Below are positions 55,851 through 64,000 of a stretch of DNA of 64,000 nucleotides, one piece after another. The notes under the pieces are model-generated. The model saw only the letters and a list, made by a program, of their open reading frames with translations, did no database searches and was not told where the DNA came from. Both the position numbers and the translations under genes were made by a program. Position 1 is the stretch's first letter. Each line of letters opens with the position of its first letter. This stretch comes from Paenibacillus bovis. Lineage in GTDB: Bacteria; Bacillota; Bacilli; Paenibacillales; Paenibacillaceae. The stretch covers positions 3,093,501 through 3,157,500 of the forward strand of contig NZ_CP013023.1 in the NCBI RefSeq assembly GCF_001421015.2, in the 5' to 3' direction.

Positions 55851-57047
55851 TTAACGACCTACCGAAGCAAAACGCTGCGCCCATTTTTCTTTGAACAATG
55901 GCAGTGTGCTGTCTCCGAAGATTTGGGCTTCTTCCAAATGGGGATAACTGGACAGAATAAATGAAGTCACGCCGGCTTCTGCATATTCCATTAGTCGATC
56001 CGACACCTGATCAGGAGTACCGACAAACATCAATGCACCACCGGAGCGTACATTGGATAGTCCAGCCCATAGATTCGGTCCGACCATAAAGTCATTCTCT
56101 GCTGCCGCATCACGAATCTGATTCTGGCGGTTCTGGCCGGTCGCACCTGTTTTGCCAAAAGAAGCTTTGGCGCGTGCAATCGTCTCCGGGTCGATATCCT
56201 TGATCAGGTTGCGTGCGGCTTCCCATGCTTCTTCCTCGGTATCACGTACCAGTACCTGAGCGCGCATACCCAGACGAAGTGGACGTACACTGCCATGCTG
56301 ATCGGCATAATTTTGCTGGGCTTGCTGGATCTCGGCGATCTGTTCCTTGATCATCTCCAGCGGTTCGGACCACATCAGGAATACATCGGCATATTCGACA
56401 CCAACGCTTTTGGCCATAGGAGAGCTGCCGCCAAAGTAAACCGGAAGTCCAGGCTTTTGCACAGTCGCCGGGCGGCTGGTACCGCCATTTACTTCGTAAT
56501 AATCTCCTTTGAAATATACTTTGTTATTTTGAACAGAAGCAGCATCATTGGAACCGAATTCAGTAGAAGCGAGTCCGGAAGCTTCGGACCATACTCCTTT
56601 GATAATATCCAAATATTCGCGTGTACGGGCATATTTTTCGTCATGCGCCCGTGCCAGCGGATCACCGAGCTCTTCCAGATCATCTGGAGAGCTACCGGTT
56701 ACGATATTGATACGCGCTCTTCCTTCGGACAAAGTATCCAGCGCAGCGGCCATACGTGCTGTCAGCACCGGAGCAATCAGACCAGGTCTCACGGCAACAA
56801 GAGGTTTGAGTGTCTTGGTCGCCCCGATAATCGCAGAACCGACCACCCACGAGTCGATGCAGGCGCCGCCGGTAGGAATCAGAACAAATTCAAAACCGGA
56901 CTGTTCAGCAGTCTGGGCTACTTTGGTCAAATAATCGAGCGTAGGCTTGCGTTCGGACTCGCGGCCCAGACTGGTTCCATCTCCCATCGTAGGCATAAAC
57001 CAGCCAAATTCCACTTCATCCCGTTGAATATGATCAGATGCTGACAT
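55851..57047 (-). CDS. LLM-class alkanesulfonate monooxygenase-like (SsuD family)
   Basis: A 398-residue FMN-dependent monooxygenase of the SsuD group, which removes sulfite from alkanesulfonates using reduced flavin. Matches are the N-terminal 'EFGWFMPTMGDG', 'GSAIIGATKTLKPLVAVRPGLIAPVLTARMAAALDTLSEGRARINIVTG', 'YARTREYLDIIKGVW', and 'PVYFGGSSPMAKSVGVEYADVFLMWSEP', with the C-terminal 'GTPDQVSDRLMEYAEAGVTSFILSSYPHLEEA'. AAAGGAG precedes the ATG. No ssuABC transporter or SsuE reductase is adjacent, so the flavin source and exact sulfonate are unknown. Confidence 0.87.
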   Translation of the reverse strand: MSASDHIQRDEVEFGWFMPTMGDGTSLGRESERKPTLDYLTKVAQTAEQSGFEFVLIPTGGACIDSWVVGSAIIGATKTLKPLVAVRPGLIAPVLTARMAAALDTLSEGRARINIVTGSSPDDLEELGDPLARAHDEKYARTREYLDIIKGVWSEASGLASTEFGSNDAASVQNNKVYFKGDYYEVNGGTSRPATVQKPGLPVYFGGSSPMAKSVGVEYADVFLMWSEPLEMIKEQIAEIQQAQQNYADQHGSVRPLRLGMRAQVLVRDTEEEAWEAARNLIKDIDPETIARAKASFGKTGATGQNRQNQIRDAAAENDFMVGPNLWAGLSNVRSGGALMFVGTPDQVSDRLMEYAEAGVTSFILSSYPHLEEAQIFGDSTLPLFKEKWAQRFASVGR

Positions 57048-57369
57048 AGTAATAGCTCCTTTAAGAGATATATTTGGAAGGGAAAGATTTCCGATTCCCT
57101 AAATGATTATTGATTAACTAATCCGACAAGCATACTTGGTATAAATGATACTAGCATTTTCATTATAAAGTGTCAATTGGTTTGTAAAGTACATTAGGTA
57201 ACGATAAAGCAGGCTGAACTTAACAGATACCAAGTGGAATTTACCGATCAGGCGAGCTGGTTCGCTAACAATCCAGATCGCAGTGAAGTGGTGAAACATT
57301 CGCCTTTGGGATAAGATAGAAAACAAAGAGAGCTGCAGCTATTCGGGTTATATATAAGGAGAGAAAATA
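57048..57369. other. Intergenic region with a coding-like stub
   Basis: Between divergent genes. A stretch near 57217-57312 can be read as about 32 codons without a stop ('NRYQVEFTDQASWFANN' then 'PDRSEVVKHSPLG') but has no start, so it may be a gene remnant. Otherwise only promoter sequence is expected. Confidence 0.35.
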
Positions 57370-57825
57370 ATGAATACCGATTTGAATACCAAAGATCAAC
57401 TCAGTATTGGCGAAGTAGCAGAACGTTCGGGTCTGAGTGTACATTCCCTGCGATTTTATGAACGAGAAGGATTATTATTGTCGACACGTATCGCACGAGA
57501 TAGTGGAGGACGACGACGCTATAGTGAATCGGATGTGGAATGGCTGTATATTTGCACACGATTGCGTGCTTCGGGTATGCCGATTGCCCAGATTCGCCGT
57601 TTTGCCGAATTGGTACGCAGCGGTCCAGGTAACGAGCATGAGCGCCTGGAGATCTTGAAGGAACATCAGCAGCGGGTAATTAGCCAAATGGAACATCTGG
57701 ATGACTGCCTGAAGGTTATTACATTCAAAACCAACGTGTATGAACAGCATCTTAAACGAAATGAGCCGGAACAGACGTGGGAAAATCAGCATTTGGATAC
57801 ATTTGCAAAATCGGACTTGACCTAG
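57370..57825 (+). CDS. MerR-family transcription regulator
   Basis: A 151-residue regulator: N-terminal MerR helix-turn-helix ('LSIGEVAERSGLSVHSLRFYEREGLL') and winged segment ('RRRYSESDVEWLYICTRLRASGMPIAQIRRF'), then a coiled coil for dimerisation. There are no metal-binding cysteines in the C-terminal loop (only one Cys in 'DDCLKV'), so it fits the AdhR/YraB group that senses aldehydes or electrophiles. AAGGAGA lies before the ATG. The downstream SDR has a 19-bp-spacer promoter that starts in the last codons of this gene, so it very likely is the target. Confidence 0.88.
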   Translation: MNTDLNTKDQLSIGEVAERSGLSVHSLRFYEREGLLLSTRIARDSGGRRRYSESDVEWLYICTRLRASGMPIAQIRRFAELVRSGPGNEHERLEILKEHQQRVISQMEHLDDCLKVITFKTNVYEQHLKRNEPEQTWENQHLDTFAKSDLT

Positions 57826-57847
57826 AGTGAACTCTAGATTGTACAGT
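57817..57847 (+). promoter_or_regulatory. MerR-type promoter with 19-bp spacer and palindrome
   Basis: TTGACC (57817-57822), 19-base spacer, TACAGT (57842-57847). The palindrome CTAGAGTGAACTCTAG (57822-57837) fills the spacer. The extra-long spacer is typical of MerR-activated promoters. Confidence 0.85.
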
Positions 57848-57880
57848 AATACTATCATCCCTGAAAGGAGACAATAATAG

Positions 57881-58855
57881 ATGCAATCTTATACCAGAAC
57901 ACCGCAGCACAAGCTTGACTCTGGATTTGGACATGACAGTACGGCCAGCGAGGTATTACAGAGCATAGATCTGAAGGGTAAACTTGCTCTCGTAACGGGA
58001 GGCTATTCCGGTCTTGGACTGGAGACGACCCGTGCACTAGTCAATGCTGGTGCTTCCGTGATCGTACCGGCCCGTCGCCCGGAGGTGGCTCGTGAGGCAC
58101 TTGCCGGTTTGGCCAATGTGGAGGTAGACGAGCTGGATTTGTCCGATTTGGACAGTGTACGTGCATTTGCCGGACGTTTTATGGAGAGTGGACGCAGTAT
58201 TGATCTAGCGATTCTGAACGCAGGCGTTATGGCCTGTCCGGAGACACGGGTAGGCCCGGGTTGGGAATTACAGTTTGCGACCAATCATCTGGGTCACTTT
58301 ACACTGATTAATCTTATCTGGCCTGCACTGACCGCAGGAAATGGAGCGCGAGTGGTAGCCACTTCTTCTACAGGACATCATATCTCGCCAATTCGCTGGG
58401 ACAACCTGAACTTTGAAGGCAATTACGAGAAGTTTGAAGCATATGGACAATCCAAAACAGCCAACTCGCTGTTTGCTGTAGAGCTGGATCGCCGGGGTAT
58501 CGAACAGGGAGTACGTGCTTTTGCCGTACATCCGGGTGGTATTCTGACACCACTACAGCGACATATGCCCAAGGAAGAAATGATCGCACTGAACTGGATC
58601 AGTGAAGACGGTAAAACCGTAAATCCAGCTTTTAAAAATCCGGAGCAAGGAGCAGCCACCCAGGTATGGGCAGCCACTTCTCCACAGCTGGAAGGCAAAG
58701 GCGGCGTCTACTGTGAGGATTGCGATATTGCAGAGATGTTCGTACCGGATGGCCCTCGTGCCGGCGTCAAAGAGTATGCTATCGATCCCGAGCAGGCCAA
58801 GCGTCTATGGGATTTGTCGGTACAATTGACCGGAGCAGACCTGTCGCAGAATTGA
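57881..58855 (+). CDS. SDR-family oxidoreductase (retinol/protochlorophyllide-reductase type)
   Basis: A 324-residue SDR with 'LVTGGYSGLGLETTRALVNAGASVIVPAR', 'LAILNAGVMACPETRVGPGWELQFATNHLGHF' (active-site Asn), the catalytic Ser in 'VATSSTGHHISP' and YxxxK in 'AYGQSKTAN'. AAAGGAG is nine bases before ATG 57881. The MerR-type promoter directly upstream suggests induction by a reactive aldehyde or similar stress; the enzyme would then detoxify it (inference). Followed by a terminator. Confidence 0.87.
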   Translation: MQSYTRTPQHKLDSGFGHDSTASEVLQSIDLKGKLALVTGGYSGLGLETTRALVNAGASVIVPARRPEVAREALAGLANVEVDELDLSDLDSVRAFAGRFMESGRSIDLAILNAGVMACPETRVGPGWELQFATNHLGHFTLINLIWPALTAGNGARVVATSSTGHHISPIRWDNLNFEGNYEKFEAYGQSKTANSLFAVELDRRGIEQGVRAFAVHPGGILTPLQRHMPKEEMIALNWISEDGKTVNPAFKNPEQGAATQVWAATSPQLEGKGGVYCEDCDIAEMFVPDGPRAGVKEYAIDPEQAKRLWDLSVQLTGADLSQN

Positions 58856-58996
58856 TACAAAGAAGAAAGAAGAAAGAAGCAAGTACAGCTACTTTCTTTG
58901 AAACATCCCATTATTACAAGAAGCTTGTAGGTTTGGCTTCTATAAGAAGAAAGCTGTATGAATAATATATAGATAGATCATGGAAATAAAGTATAT
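58856..58996 (+). other. Short 3' region of SDR gene, nothing seen
   Basis: AG-rich tail (AGAAGAAAGAAG type) before the terminator at 58997; no gene. Confidence 0.4.
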
Positions 58997-59041
58997 AAAA
59001 ACGCCGATGTACGGAAAATAATCCGTTACATCGGCGTTTTT
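58997..59041 (+). terminator. Intrinsic terminator after SDR gene
   Basis: Arms AAAAACGCCGATGTACGGA / TCCGTTACATCGGCGTTTTT (one bulge), 6-base loop; works on either strand. Confidence 0.92.
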
Positions 59042-59205
59042 GCGACGACTATAGCTGAATCTGATGGACATGATGATTATTGCTCCATCTAATAAGCATA
59101 GTAATGTCTGCTGAATCCGTATGATTTGAACGTACGATTCGTTTGCTTTTCTTTTTCCTTCACTTTTCCTTCAAATGGGTAAGATCCATCTGTTGATGGC
59201 TCCAC

Positions 59206-60585
59206 TTATTGAGCGATGGAATCGTTATAATCCTGCAGCTTCTGGGTAATTTGTGCAGCTGCATCATCCAGTGCCTGTTTTGGCGATTTGGAGCCGTTGA
59301 TTGCTTCTTCCATCGCTGTCTCGGTCAGCTGACGCGCCTCCGGGAAGATACCCATAACGGCACCCTGGGTAGCTGGATCAATCTTGGTGTTGTGCAGTTG
59401 GTTCACAGCTGTCTCGAACTGCGGATATTTCTTCATGTTTTCCTTGATCAGATCTTCATCATAAGCTTTTTTAGTAATCGGGAAGTAACCGGTGTTTACA
59501 TTCCAGTATGCCTGTGTAGAAGGCTCAGTCAGGAACTTGATAAATTTCCATGCCGCCTGCTGTTCAGCTTCGGGCTTGTCATTCATAATCCACAGACTCG
59601 CGCCACCAACGATTACGCCGCCTTTGCCTTTGTAATCAGCGGAAGGCTTGGGAATAGGAGCCGTTCCTACTTCAAATTTGCCTTCTGCAGAACTTACGAT
59701 ACCGCGCAGGGAAGCGGTGCTGTCCATCGTCATAGCGATCTGACCAGCTGCAAAAGCTTTTTTGGTATCATCGGTTTTACGGCCCAGGTTCAGCATCACA
59801 CCATCATCGACCATCTTTTTCCACCATGTCAGTGTGTTCACAGCTGCATCGGAATTGAGCATGGATTCGGTAGCCAGACCACTGCGTCCGTTACTATTAT
59901 TGAGCAGTTCTACATCCTGGTTGGCAAGCAGTTGTTCCATCAGCCATCCGTAGATCGGGAAGGAACCGCCGGATTGACCGTCTTTGGTCAACGCTTTGGC
60001 TGCTTTTTCTACATCAGCATATGTGGTAGGTGGATTCTCAGGGTCCAGTCCTGCTGCTTTGAATGCATCCTTGTTATAGTACAGAATTGGATTGGATGTA
60101 TTGAAAGGCATGGAATAGAGCTTGTTATCAAAGGTATAGTAGCTCAAAATATTCTCTTCCAGCTGGGATACATCGAATTTGTCGGCATCGATAAATTGCT
60201 GCATCGGCGTAACTGCCTGCGAATCGATCATAAAGCGGCTGCCTACTTCGTATGTCTGCATCATGGTCGGACCACTGCCTGAACCCATGGCTGCTTTGAA
60301 TTTGTTCAGACCTTCATCATATTCACCCTGATAAACGGCTTCGACCTGTACATCTTTCTGGGAATCGTTAAATTGCTTAACCAGACTATCTACCGTTTTG
60401 CCGAGTTCACCGCTCATGGAGTGCCACCATACGACCTTGACCGGACCGGAGGAAGCCTCACTGCCGGCAGCTGCTGCTGGCTCGGAACCCTGTGAAGATT
60501 GTCCACCGCTGCAGGCTGCGAGGAACAGAAATAGACTCATGCCGAGCAGACTCCATTTGCGAAGCCAAAAAGGTTTAAATTTCAT
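59206..60585 (-). CDS. Sugar ABC importer binding lipoprotein (UgpB-like)
   Basis: A 459-residue solute-binding lipoprotein. Signal peptide with lipobox 'LAAC' (Cys about residue 25), then a family 1 binding protein body ('VVWWHSMSGELGKTVDSLVKQFNDSQKDVQVEAVYQG', 'SMPFNTSNPILYYNKDAFKAAGLDPENPPTTYADVEKAAKAL', 'VGGASLWIMNDKPEAEQQAAWKFIKFLTEP'). This pattern fits glycerol-3-phosphate/UgpB-type or sugar importers. It is the last gene of the operon, 193 bases after the second permease. AAAGGAG before the ATG. Confidence 0.9.
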   Translation of the reverse strand: MKFKPFWLRKWSLLGMSLFLFLAACSGGQSSQGSEPAAAAGSEASSGPVKVVWWHSMSGELGKTVDSLVKQFNDSQKDVQVEAVYQGEYDEGLNKFKAAMGSGSGPTMMQTYEVGSRFMIDSQAVTPMQQFIDADKFDVSQLEENILSYYTFDNKLYSMPFNTSNPILYYNKDAFKAAGLDPENPPTTYADVEKAAKALTKDGQSGGSFPIYGWLMEQLLANQDVELLNNSNGRSGLATESMLNSDAAVNTLTWWKKMVDDGVMLNLGRKTDDTKKAFAAGQIAMTMDSTASLRGIVSSAEGKFEVGTAPIPKPSADYKGKGGVIVGGASLWIMNDKPEAEQQAAWKFIKFLTEPSTQAYWNVNTGYFPITKKAYDEDLIKENMKKYPQFETAVNQLHNTKIDPATQGAVMGIFPEARQLTETAMEEAINGSKSPKQALDDAAAQITQKLQDYNDSIAQ

Positions 60586-60736
60586 GATTGAACATTCTCC
60601 TTTAATTATAAGTAGTAGGTTGCTCTAATAAATGAAGTCAATCAAGCAGATAAAGCAGATAAGGAATAAAACAGGAGGACAAGCTGTTCCGGATCATTAT
60701 AGATAGAGTCAGCATGTCCAGCGGATCAGGCTGTTG

Positions 60737-60755
60737 ATCTACTATCATGTAGTAG
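60737..60755 (-). promoter_or_regulatory. Stem-loop between permease and binding-protein genes
   Basis: TCTACTA / TAGTAGA with a 5-base loop in the 193-base gap inside the operon. Such hairpins often stabilise the mRNA of the binding protein, which is needed in excess; this is inference. Confidence 0.4.
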
Positions 60756-60778
60756 ACAGGATTCTATCCGTATCAGCA

Positions 60779-61603
60779 TCAGCCTTTTAGGGCGCCGGTC
60801 GTCAGACCGCCAACCAGACGTCCCAATCCGATCGCAAGCATAAGCAGGGAAGGCAGCAGCACCAGCACAATACCAGCCATGACCAGATTCCAGGCTGTCA
60901 TTTCGGCGAACTGCAGCATACTGATTCCGATCTGTACCGTGCGCATATTCTCGGTATTTGTAATCAGCAGCGGCCACAGATACATGTTCCAGTGATTAAG
61001 GAACGAATAAACTCCGAGTGTAGCCAGTCCAGGCATAGCCAGCGGTACAGCAAGTGATGCGAAGATGCGGATATGTCCGCAACCGTCGATACGCGCAGCT
61101 TCCATCAACTCTTTGGGGAGCTGCATAAAAAATTGACGCATCAAAAATGTACCAAAAGCTGTAGCCAGAAACGGTACCGTTAATCCGGCATAGGAGTCCA
61201 GCCAGCCCCAGCTGCGTACGGTCAGGTAATTGGGAATAACCGTTACTTCCCATGGAATCATCATCGTCGCCATAAACAGGGCAAACAGCAGCTTGCGTCC
61301 AGGAAAACGAAGGAAAGCAAAAGCGTAAGCCGCCATGGAGGCTGTAATCAGATTGCCAACAGTGATGATCCCGCTCGTTACAAAGCTGTTTACAATAAAG
61401 CGGATAATCGGAATCGAAGCCATTACATTAGCAAAGTTATCCAGATGCAGACTGGTCGGGAAAAACTTTGGCGGATATGTAGCCGATTCGGACTCGGTCA
61501 TCAGTGAATTGGAGAGAGCCGTCCAGAAAGGAAACAGGATCAGCACTGCAGCGGCAGCCAGTATCAGATAAGCCAGCCCGGTGCGCATAATGTTGGGTCT
61601 CAC
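60779..61603 (-). CDS. Sugar ABC transporter permease (UgpE-like)
   Basis: A 274-residue permease with six membrane helices and the EAA loop 'EAARIDGCGHIRIFASLAVPLAMPGLA'. Its ATG overlaps the stop of the preceding permease by four bases, so the two are translationally coupled. 'GRLVGGLTTGALKG' at the C-terminus is typical for UgpE/MalG-type proteins. Confidence 0.9.
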   Translation of the reverse strand: MRPNIMRTGLAYLILAAAAVLILFPFWTALSNSLMTESESATYPPKFFPTSLHLDNFANVMASIPIIRFIVNSFVTSGIITVGNLITASMAAYAFAFLRFPGRKLLFALFMATMMIPWEVTVIPNYLTVRSWGWLDSYAGLTVPFLATAFGTFLMRQFFMQLPKELMEAARIDGCGHIRIFASLAVPLAMPGLATLGVYSFLNHWNMYLWPLLITNTENMRTVQIGISMLQFAEMTAWNLVMAGIVLVLLPSLLMLAIGLGRLVGGLTTGALKG

Positions 61604-62577
61604 TGGTAATGCACCTTCTTTTCTCCAAATTTGAACTGAATGATCGTCAGGATCAGGATAAGAACAAATAATACAAGTGCCTGTGCACTGCCCGAGCCAA
61701 ACCGGAAATTAACAAAAGCATCCTGATACAGATTGTAGACGAGCACATTCGTGCTGTTCATCGGTCCCCCTTTGGTTAATATATGGATCTGTCCGAAGGA
61801 CTGAAAAGCACCGATCATGGAAGTGACACTCGCAAAAAAGATCGTCGGCGAAATCAGTGGCAGTGTCAGCTGTACAAAGGTACGCATCGGACCTGCACCA
61901 TCCATTTTGGCACTCTCATAAATATCTTCCGGTACACCTTCCATGCCGCCCAGTAGCAAAATAAACAAAAAGCCCAGATTCATCCATACCGTCATAATCG
62001 AAATCGAAATTAATGACCAGTTGGGATCAGTCAGCCATTGTACAGCCGGCAGACCTGCAGCCTGAAGCAGATAATTCAGCGTGCCCAGCGTCGGATGAAA
62101 AAGGACCATCCAGATGACCGAACCTGTACTGACCGAGATGGCCAGTGGTAGCGAGAAAATAAAACGAAATAATTTGGTTCCTCTCAGGTGTGTACGGCAG
62201 ATCGCAGCCAGAATCAACGCCAACACAATTGAAGTAGGTACAGTAAAAAGCATAAATTCGAAAGTCACCCATAGGCTGTTCAGGAAATGTCCGGAATCAA
62301 ACAGCTTCTCAAAGTTACGCAATCCGATAAACTTGGCAACGTCTCCGCGCGGCGTAGTTGAATGTACACTAAGGTATACAGACTTGATCAGCGGATAGAA
62401 CAGAAAGATTCCAAACAACAAAAGAGAAGGCGCCAGGAATATGACTGCCAGCACATATTCATGCCAATGTCTGGTTCGGCGGGGTTGACGTACTGCCGAA
62501 CGAGCGCGCTGCATACCGGACTTGACGGGAACAGCAGAGGATTTATCCAAGATTTCAACCTCACTTTCATTCATCAT
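61600..62577 (-). CDS. Sugar ABC transporter permease (UgpA-like)
   Basis: A 325-residue permease, first of the three-gene operon. Six membrane helices and an EAA loop of the form 'ESAKMDGAGPMRTFVQLTLPLISP'. ATG 62577 has no good site; an internal TTG at 62550 with GTGAGGT upstream is a credible alternative start. No ATPase gene is in the operon, as in many Gram-positive sugar importers that share MsmX. The sugar cannot be told. Confidence 0.88.
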   Translation of the reverse strand: MMNESEVEILDKSSAVPVKSGMQRARSAVRQPRRTRHWHEYVLAVIFLAPSLLLFGIFLFYPLIKSVYLSVHSTTPRGDVAKFIGLRNFEKLFDSGHFLNSLWVTFEFMLFTVPTSIVLALILAAICRTHLRGTKLFRFIFSLPLAISVSTGSVIWMVLFHPTLGTLNYLLQAAGLPAVQWLTDPNWSLISISIMTVWMNLGFLFILLLGGMEGVPEDIYESAKMDGAGPMRTFVQLTLPLISPTIFFASVTSMIGAFQSFGQIHILTKGGPMNSTNVLVYNLYQDAFVNFRFGSGSAQALVLFVLILILTIIQFKFGEKKVHYQ

Positions 62578-62695
62578 TCAATTAACGGAAAACAGGATAT
62601 TCGCCGTCTTGTGCTCACCTGCTAAAGTATAAAGAGCAGATGTTAACGGAAATGAGCAGGATTGTAAAAAAATTGTAAGTGCGCCCAATCCCTAT

Positions 62696-62723
62696 TTGAC
62701 TGTGCTTGTTTTAGAGCTATAAT
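62696..62723 (+). promoter_or_regulatory. Sigma-A promoter of the CNNM/CBS gene
   Basis: TTGACT, 16-base spacer, perfect TATAAT; the transcript would have a leader of about 155 bases before TTG 62885. Confidence 0.7.
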
Positions 62724-62884
62724 ATAATCAGGTAACGTCTATCCTTACATATAGAAAGAGGTGAATGCATTGGGAAATTGATGGTACATGTACACTGGCT
62801 TCTTATTCAAAAATCTAATATTCGAAGGAGGTGAACCCGCAGCTGTCTGATCAATATTTGCAGCAGACAGTGCGGGAGACACAC

Positions 62885-64000
62885 TTGACTGACCCCTTAC
62901 CCAGTTTGTGGAACTTAGTATTTGTATTTATTCTTGTTTTGTTAAATGGATTTTTTGTTGCAGCGGAATTTGCGATGGTCAAAATTCGTAGCAGTCGTCT
63001 GGAGACGCTGGTTGATGCAGGTAATGCACGAGCACGCTTTGCACAGTCGATCGTTAATAACCTGGATGCCTATTTATCGGCCTGTCAATTGGGAATTACA
63101 CTGGCTTCCCTGGGACTTGGCTGGATTGGTGAACCGGCAATCGCTGGACTGATCCGACCGATATTTGCGGCAATTGGCTGGAATAATGAAGTAGCAGTAC
63201 ACAGCGTATCCGTAGCCATCGCTTTTATAGTGATTACGATACTGCATATTGTACTCGGGGAACTTGCACCCAAATCGCTCGCGATCCGCAAAGCGGAAAG
63301 TGTAACCTTATGGACAGCCGGACCGATGCTCTTATTCCATAAAATCATGTATCCTTTTATCTGGATGTTGAATGGCATGGCGAATGCCCTGCTCAAACTG
63401 TTCGGAATCGCTCCGGCCTCCGAGCTGGAATCCGCTCATACGGAAGAAGAGATACGCATACTCATGAAAGAAAGCAACAAGAGCGGACTGATCGATAATA
63501 CCGAACTGGCGCTGGTTGATAATATATTTGAATTTGCAGATACAACCGCCCATGAAATTATGATTCCACGTACGGAAATGATCTGTCTGAGCCTGCATGC
63601 TCCCCGCGAGGAGAATCTGCAGATTGCTCTTGATGGGATGCGCACCCGATATCCGGTATGCGATGGCGACAAAGATCATATTGTCGGCTTCCTGCATATC
63701 AAGGATCTGATGCGTTATCAGATTACAGACACCGTAAAATTGATTCGTCCGATTATTGCTGTACCGGAATCGATCAAAATCAGCGAACTGATGAAGCTGA
63801 TGCAGCGTGGCAAAACGCAAATCGCGATTTTGATTGATGAATATGGCGGTACAGCCGGTCTGGTAACACTCGAGGATATAATGGAAGAAATCGTCGGAGA
63901 AATTCAGGATGAGTTTGACCATGAACGTCCAGTCGTAGAGCCGATCAATGAGATGACGTATTCCATTGATGGTCTGATGCTGATCGAAGAGATCAACACA
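62885..64000 (+). CDS. CNNM-type (DUF21-CBS, TlyC/CorC) membrane protein, 3'-truncated
   Basis: About 372 codons of a membrane protein are present and the 3' end is outside the window. Four hydrophobic segments form the DUF21 domain ('NLVFVFILVLLNGFFVAAEFAMVKIR', 'GWIGEPAIAGLIRPIF', 'AIAFIVITILHIVLGELAPKSLAI'), followed by two CBS domains ('MIPRTEMICLS...', 'GFLHIKDLMRY', 'GKTQIAILIDEYGGTAGLVTLEDIMEEIVGEIQDEFD'). It belongs to the CNNM/CorC family, linked to magnesium or cobalt transport. TTG 62885 is preceded by GGGAG 8 bases upstream; a very strong AAGGAGGTGA at 62825 lies farther back with no ATG, GTG or TTG at usual spacing, so the start is uncertain. Confidence 0.8.
   Translation, partial: MTDPLPSLWNLVFVFILVLLNGFFVAAEFAMVKIRSSRLETLVDAGNARARFAQSIVNNLDAYLSACQLGITLASLGLGWIGEPAIAGLIRPIFAAIGWNNEVAVHSVSVAIAFIVITILHIVLGELAPKSLAIRKAESVTLWTAGPMLLFHKIMYPFIWMLNGMANALLKLFGIAPASELESAHTEEEIRILMKESNKSGLIDNTELALVDNIFEFADTTAHEIMIPRTEMICLSLHAPREENLQIALDGMRTRYPVCDGDKDHIVGFLHIKDLMRYQITDTVKLIRPIIAVPESIKISELMKLMQRGKTQIAILIDEYGGTAGLVTLEDIMEEIVGEIQDEFDHERPVVEPINEMTYSIDGLMLIEEINT

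Noticed and set aside
57217..57312. Coding-looking stub between the SsuD-like and MerR genes
   Set aside because: No start codon in frame and short; may be chance or a remnant.

Overview
The window looks like chromosomal DNA of a Paenibacillus-type member of the Bacillota. The support is strong AAGGAGG-type ribosome sites, many intrinsic terminators, YesN-like membrane AraC regulators next to LplABC-type sugar transporters, an IseA-type endopeptidase inhibitor, YflT/YsnF stress proteins, an MccA/MccB pair, a GH16 laminarinase, and sigma-A promoters with TTGACA/TATAAT-like boxes. No rRNA, tRNA, CRISPR array, insertion sequence or prophage was seen. The species is an inference; no marker gene fixes it.

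Layout. 1-3.3 kb: end of a YtmO-like flavin monooxygenase, a HipO-like M20 amidohydrolase and a PLP aminotransferase, probably a sulfur or amino-acid salvage cluster that starts outside the window. 3.4-7.3 kb: TrhO tRNA hydroxylase, a divergent MurB, the GTPase RsgA and a newly read 53-residue ORF. 7.5-13.7 kb: a membrane AraC regulator convergent with a three-gene sugar ABC transporter. 14.3-16.2 kb: two tandem YflT stress proteins, the second fused to a YsnF domain. 16.6-18.7 kb: mccA-mccB reverse transsulfuration with a promoter and a candidate operator. 19.7-22.0 kb: an ABC importer of the betaine/ergothioneine type with a fused permease-binding protein, followed by a 5-bp tandem repeat and a nested hairpin element. 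22.5-27 kb: XPD/DinG-like helicase, IseA-like secreted protein, and an SDR. 27.3-30.9 kb: AraC regulator, bicupin quercetinase-like enzyme, MFS exporter.

31-43.3 kb: an unknown Cys-rich protein, GH16 glucanase, a 9-bp tandem repeat in the GH16/RhaD divergent intergenic region, rhamnulose-phosphate aldolase, an acyl-CoA synthetase with a palindromic operator, an 8-bp tandem repeat, a GGDEF-EAL protein, an aldo/keto reductase, and a LysR-MetE-like pair. 43.5-54.5 kb: HSL-family esterase, tyrosine recombinase with a HEAT-like partner, APC permease, GntR-EmrE pair, DUF3900-like protein, lactate dehydrogenase, a BNR/YCF48-like lipoprotein, and a 58-residue Cys-rich protein behind an excellent FNR-type promoter. 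54.8-64 kb: SDR, SsuD-like monooxygenase, a MerR-SDR pair with a textbook 19-bp-spacer promoter, a second sugar ABC operon (UgpABE type), and the start of a CNNM/CBS membrane protein cut by the window edge.

The gene set describes a free-living saprophyte: uptake and breakdown of plant or fungal polysaccharide and aromatics, sulfur recycling, and redox or stress sensing through small dedicated regulators. The most interesting signals are regulatory and structural: the FNR-like promoter on the tiny Cys-rich gene, three unrelated intergenic tandem repeats within 15 kb, the nested hairpin at 22.3 kb, an orphan promoter-terminator unit at 19.4-19.6 kb, and the long leader of the sugar-transport operon. 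I found no convincing complete novel defence or mobile system.
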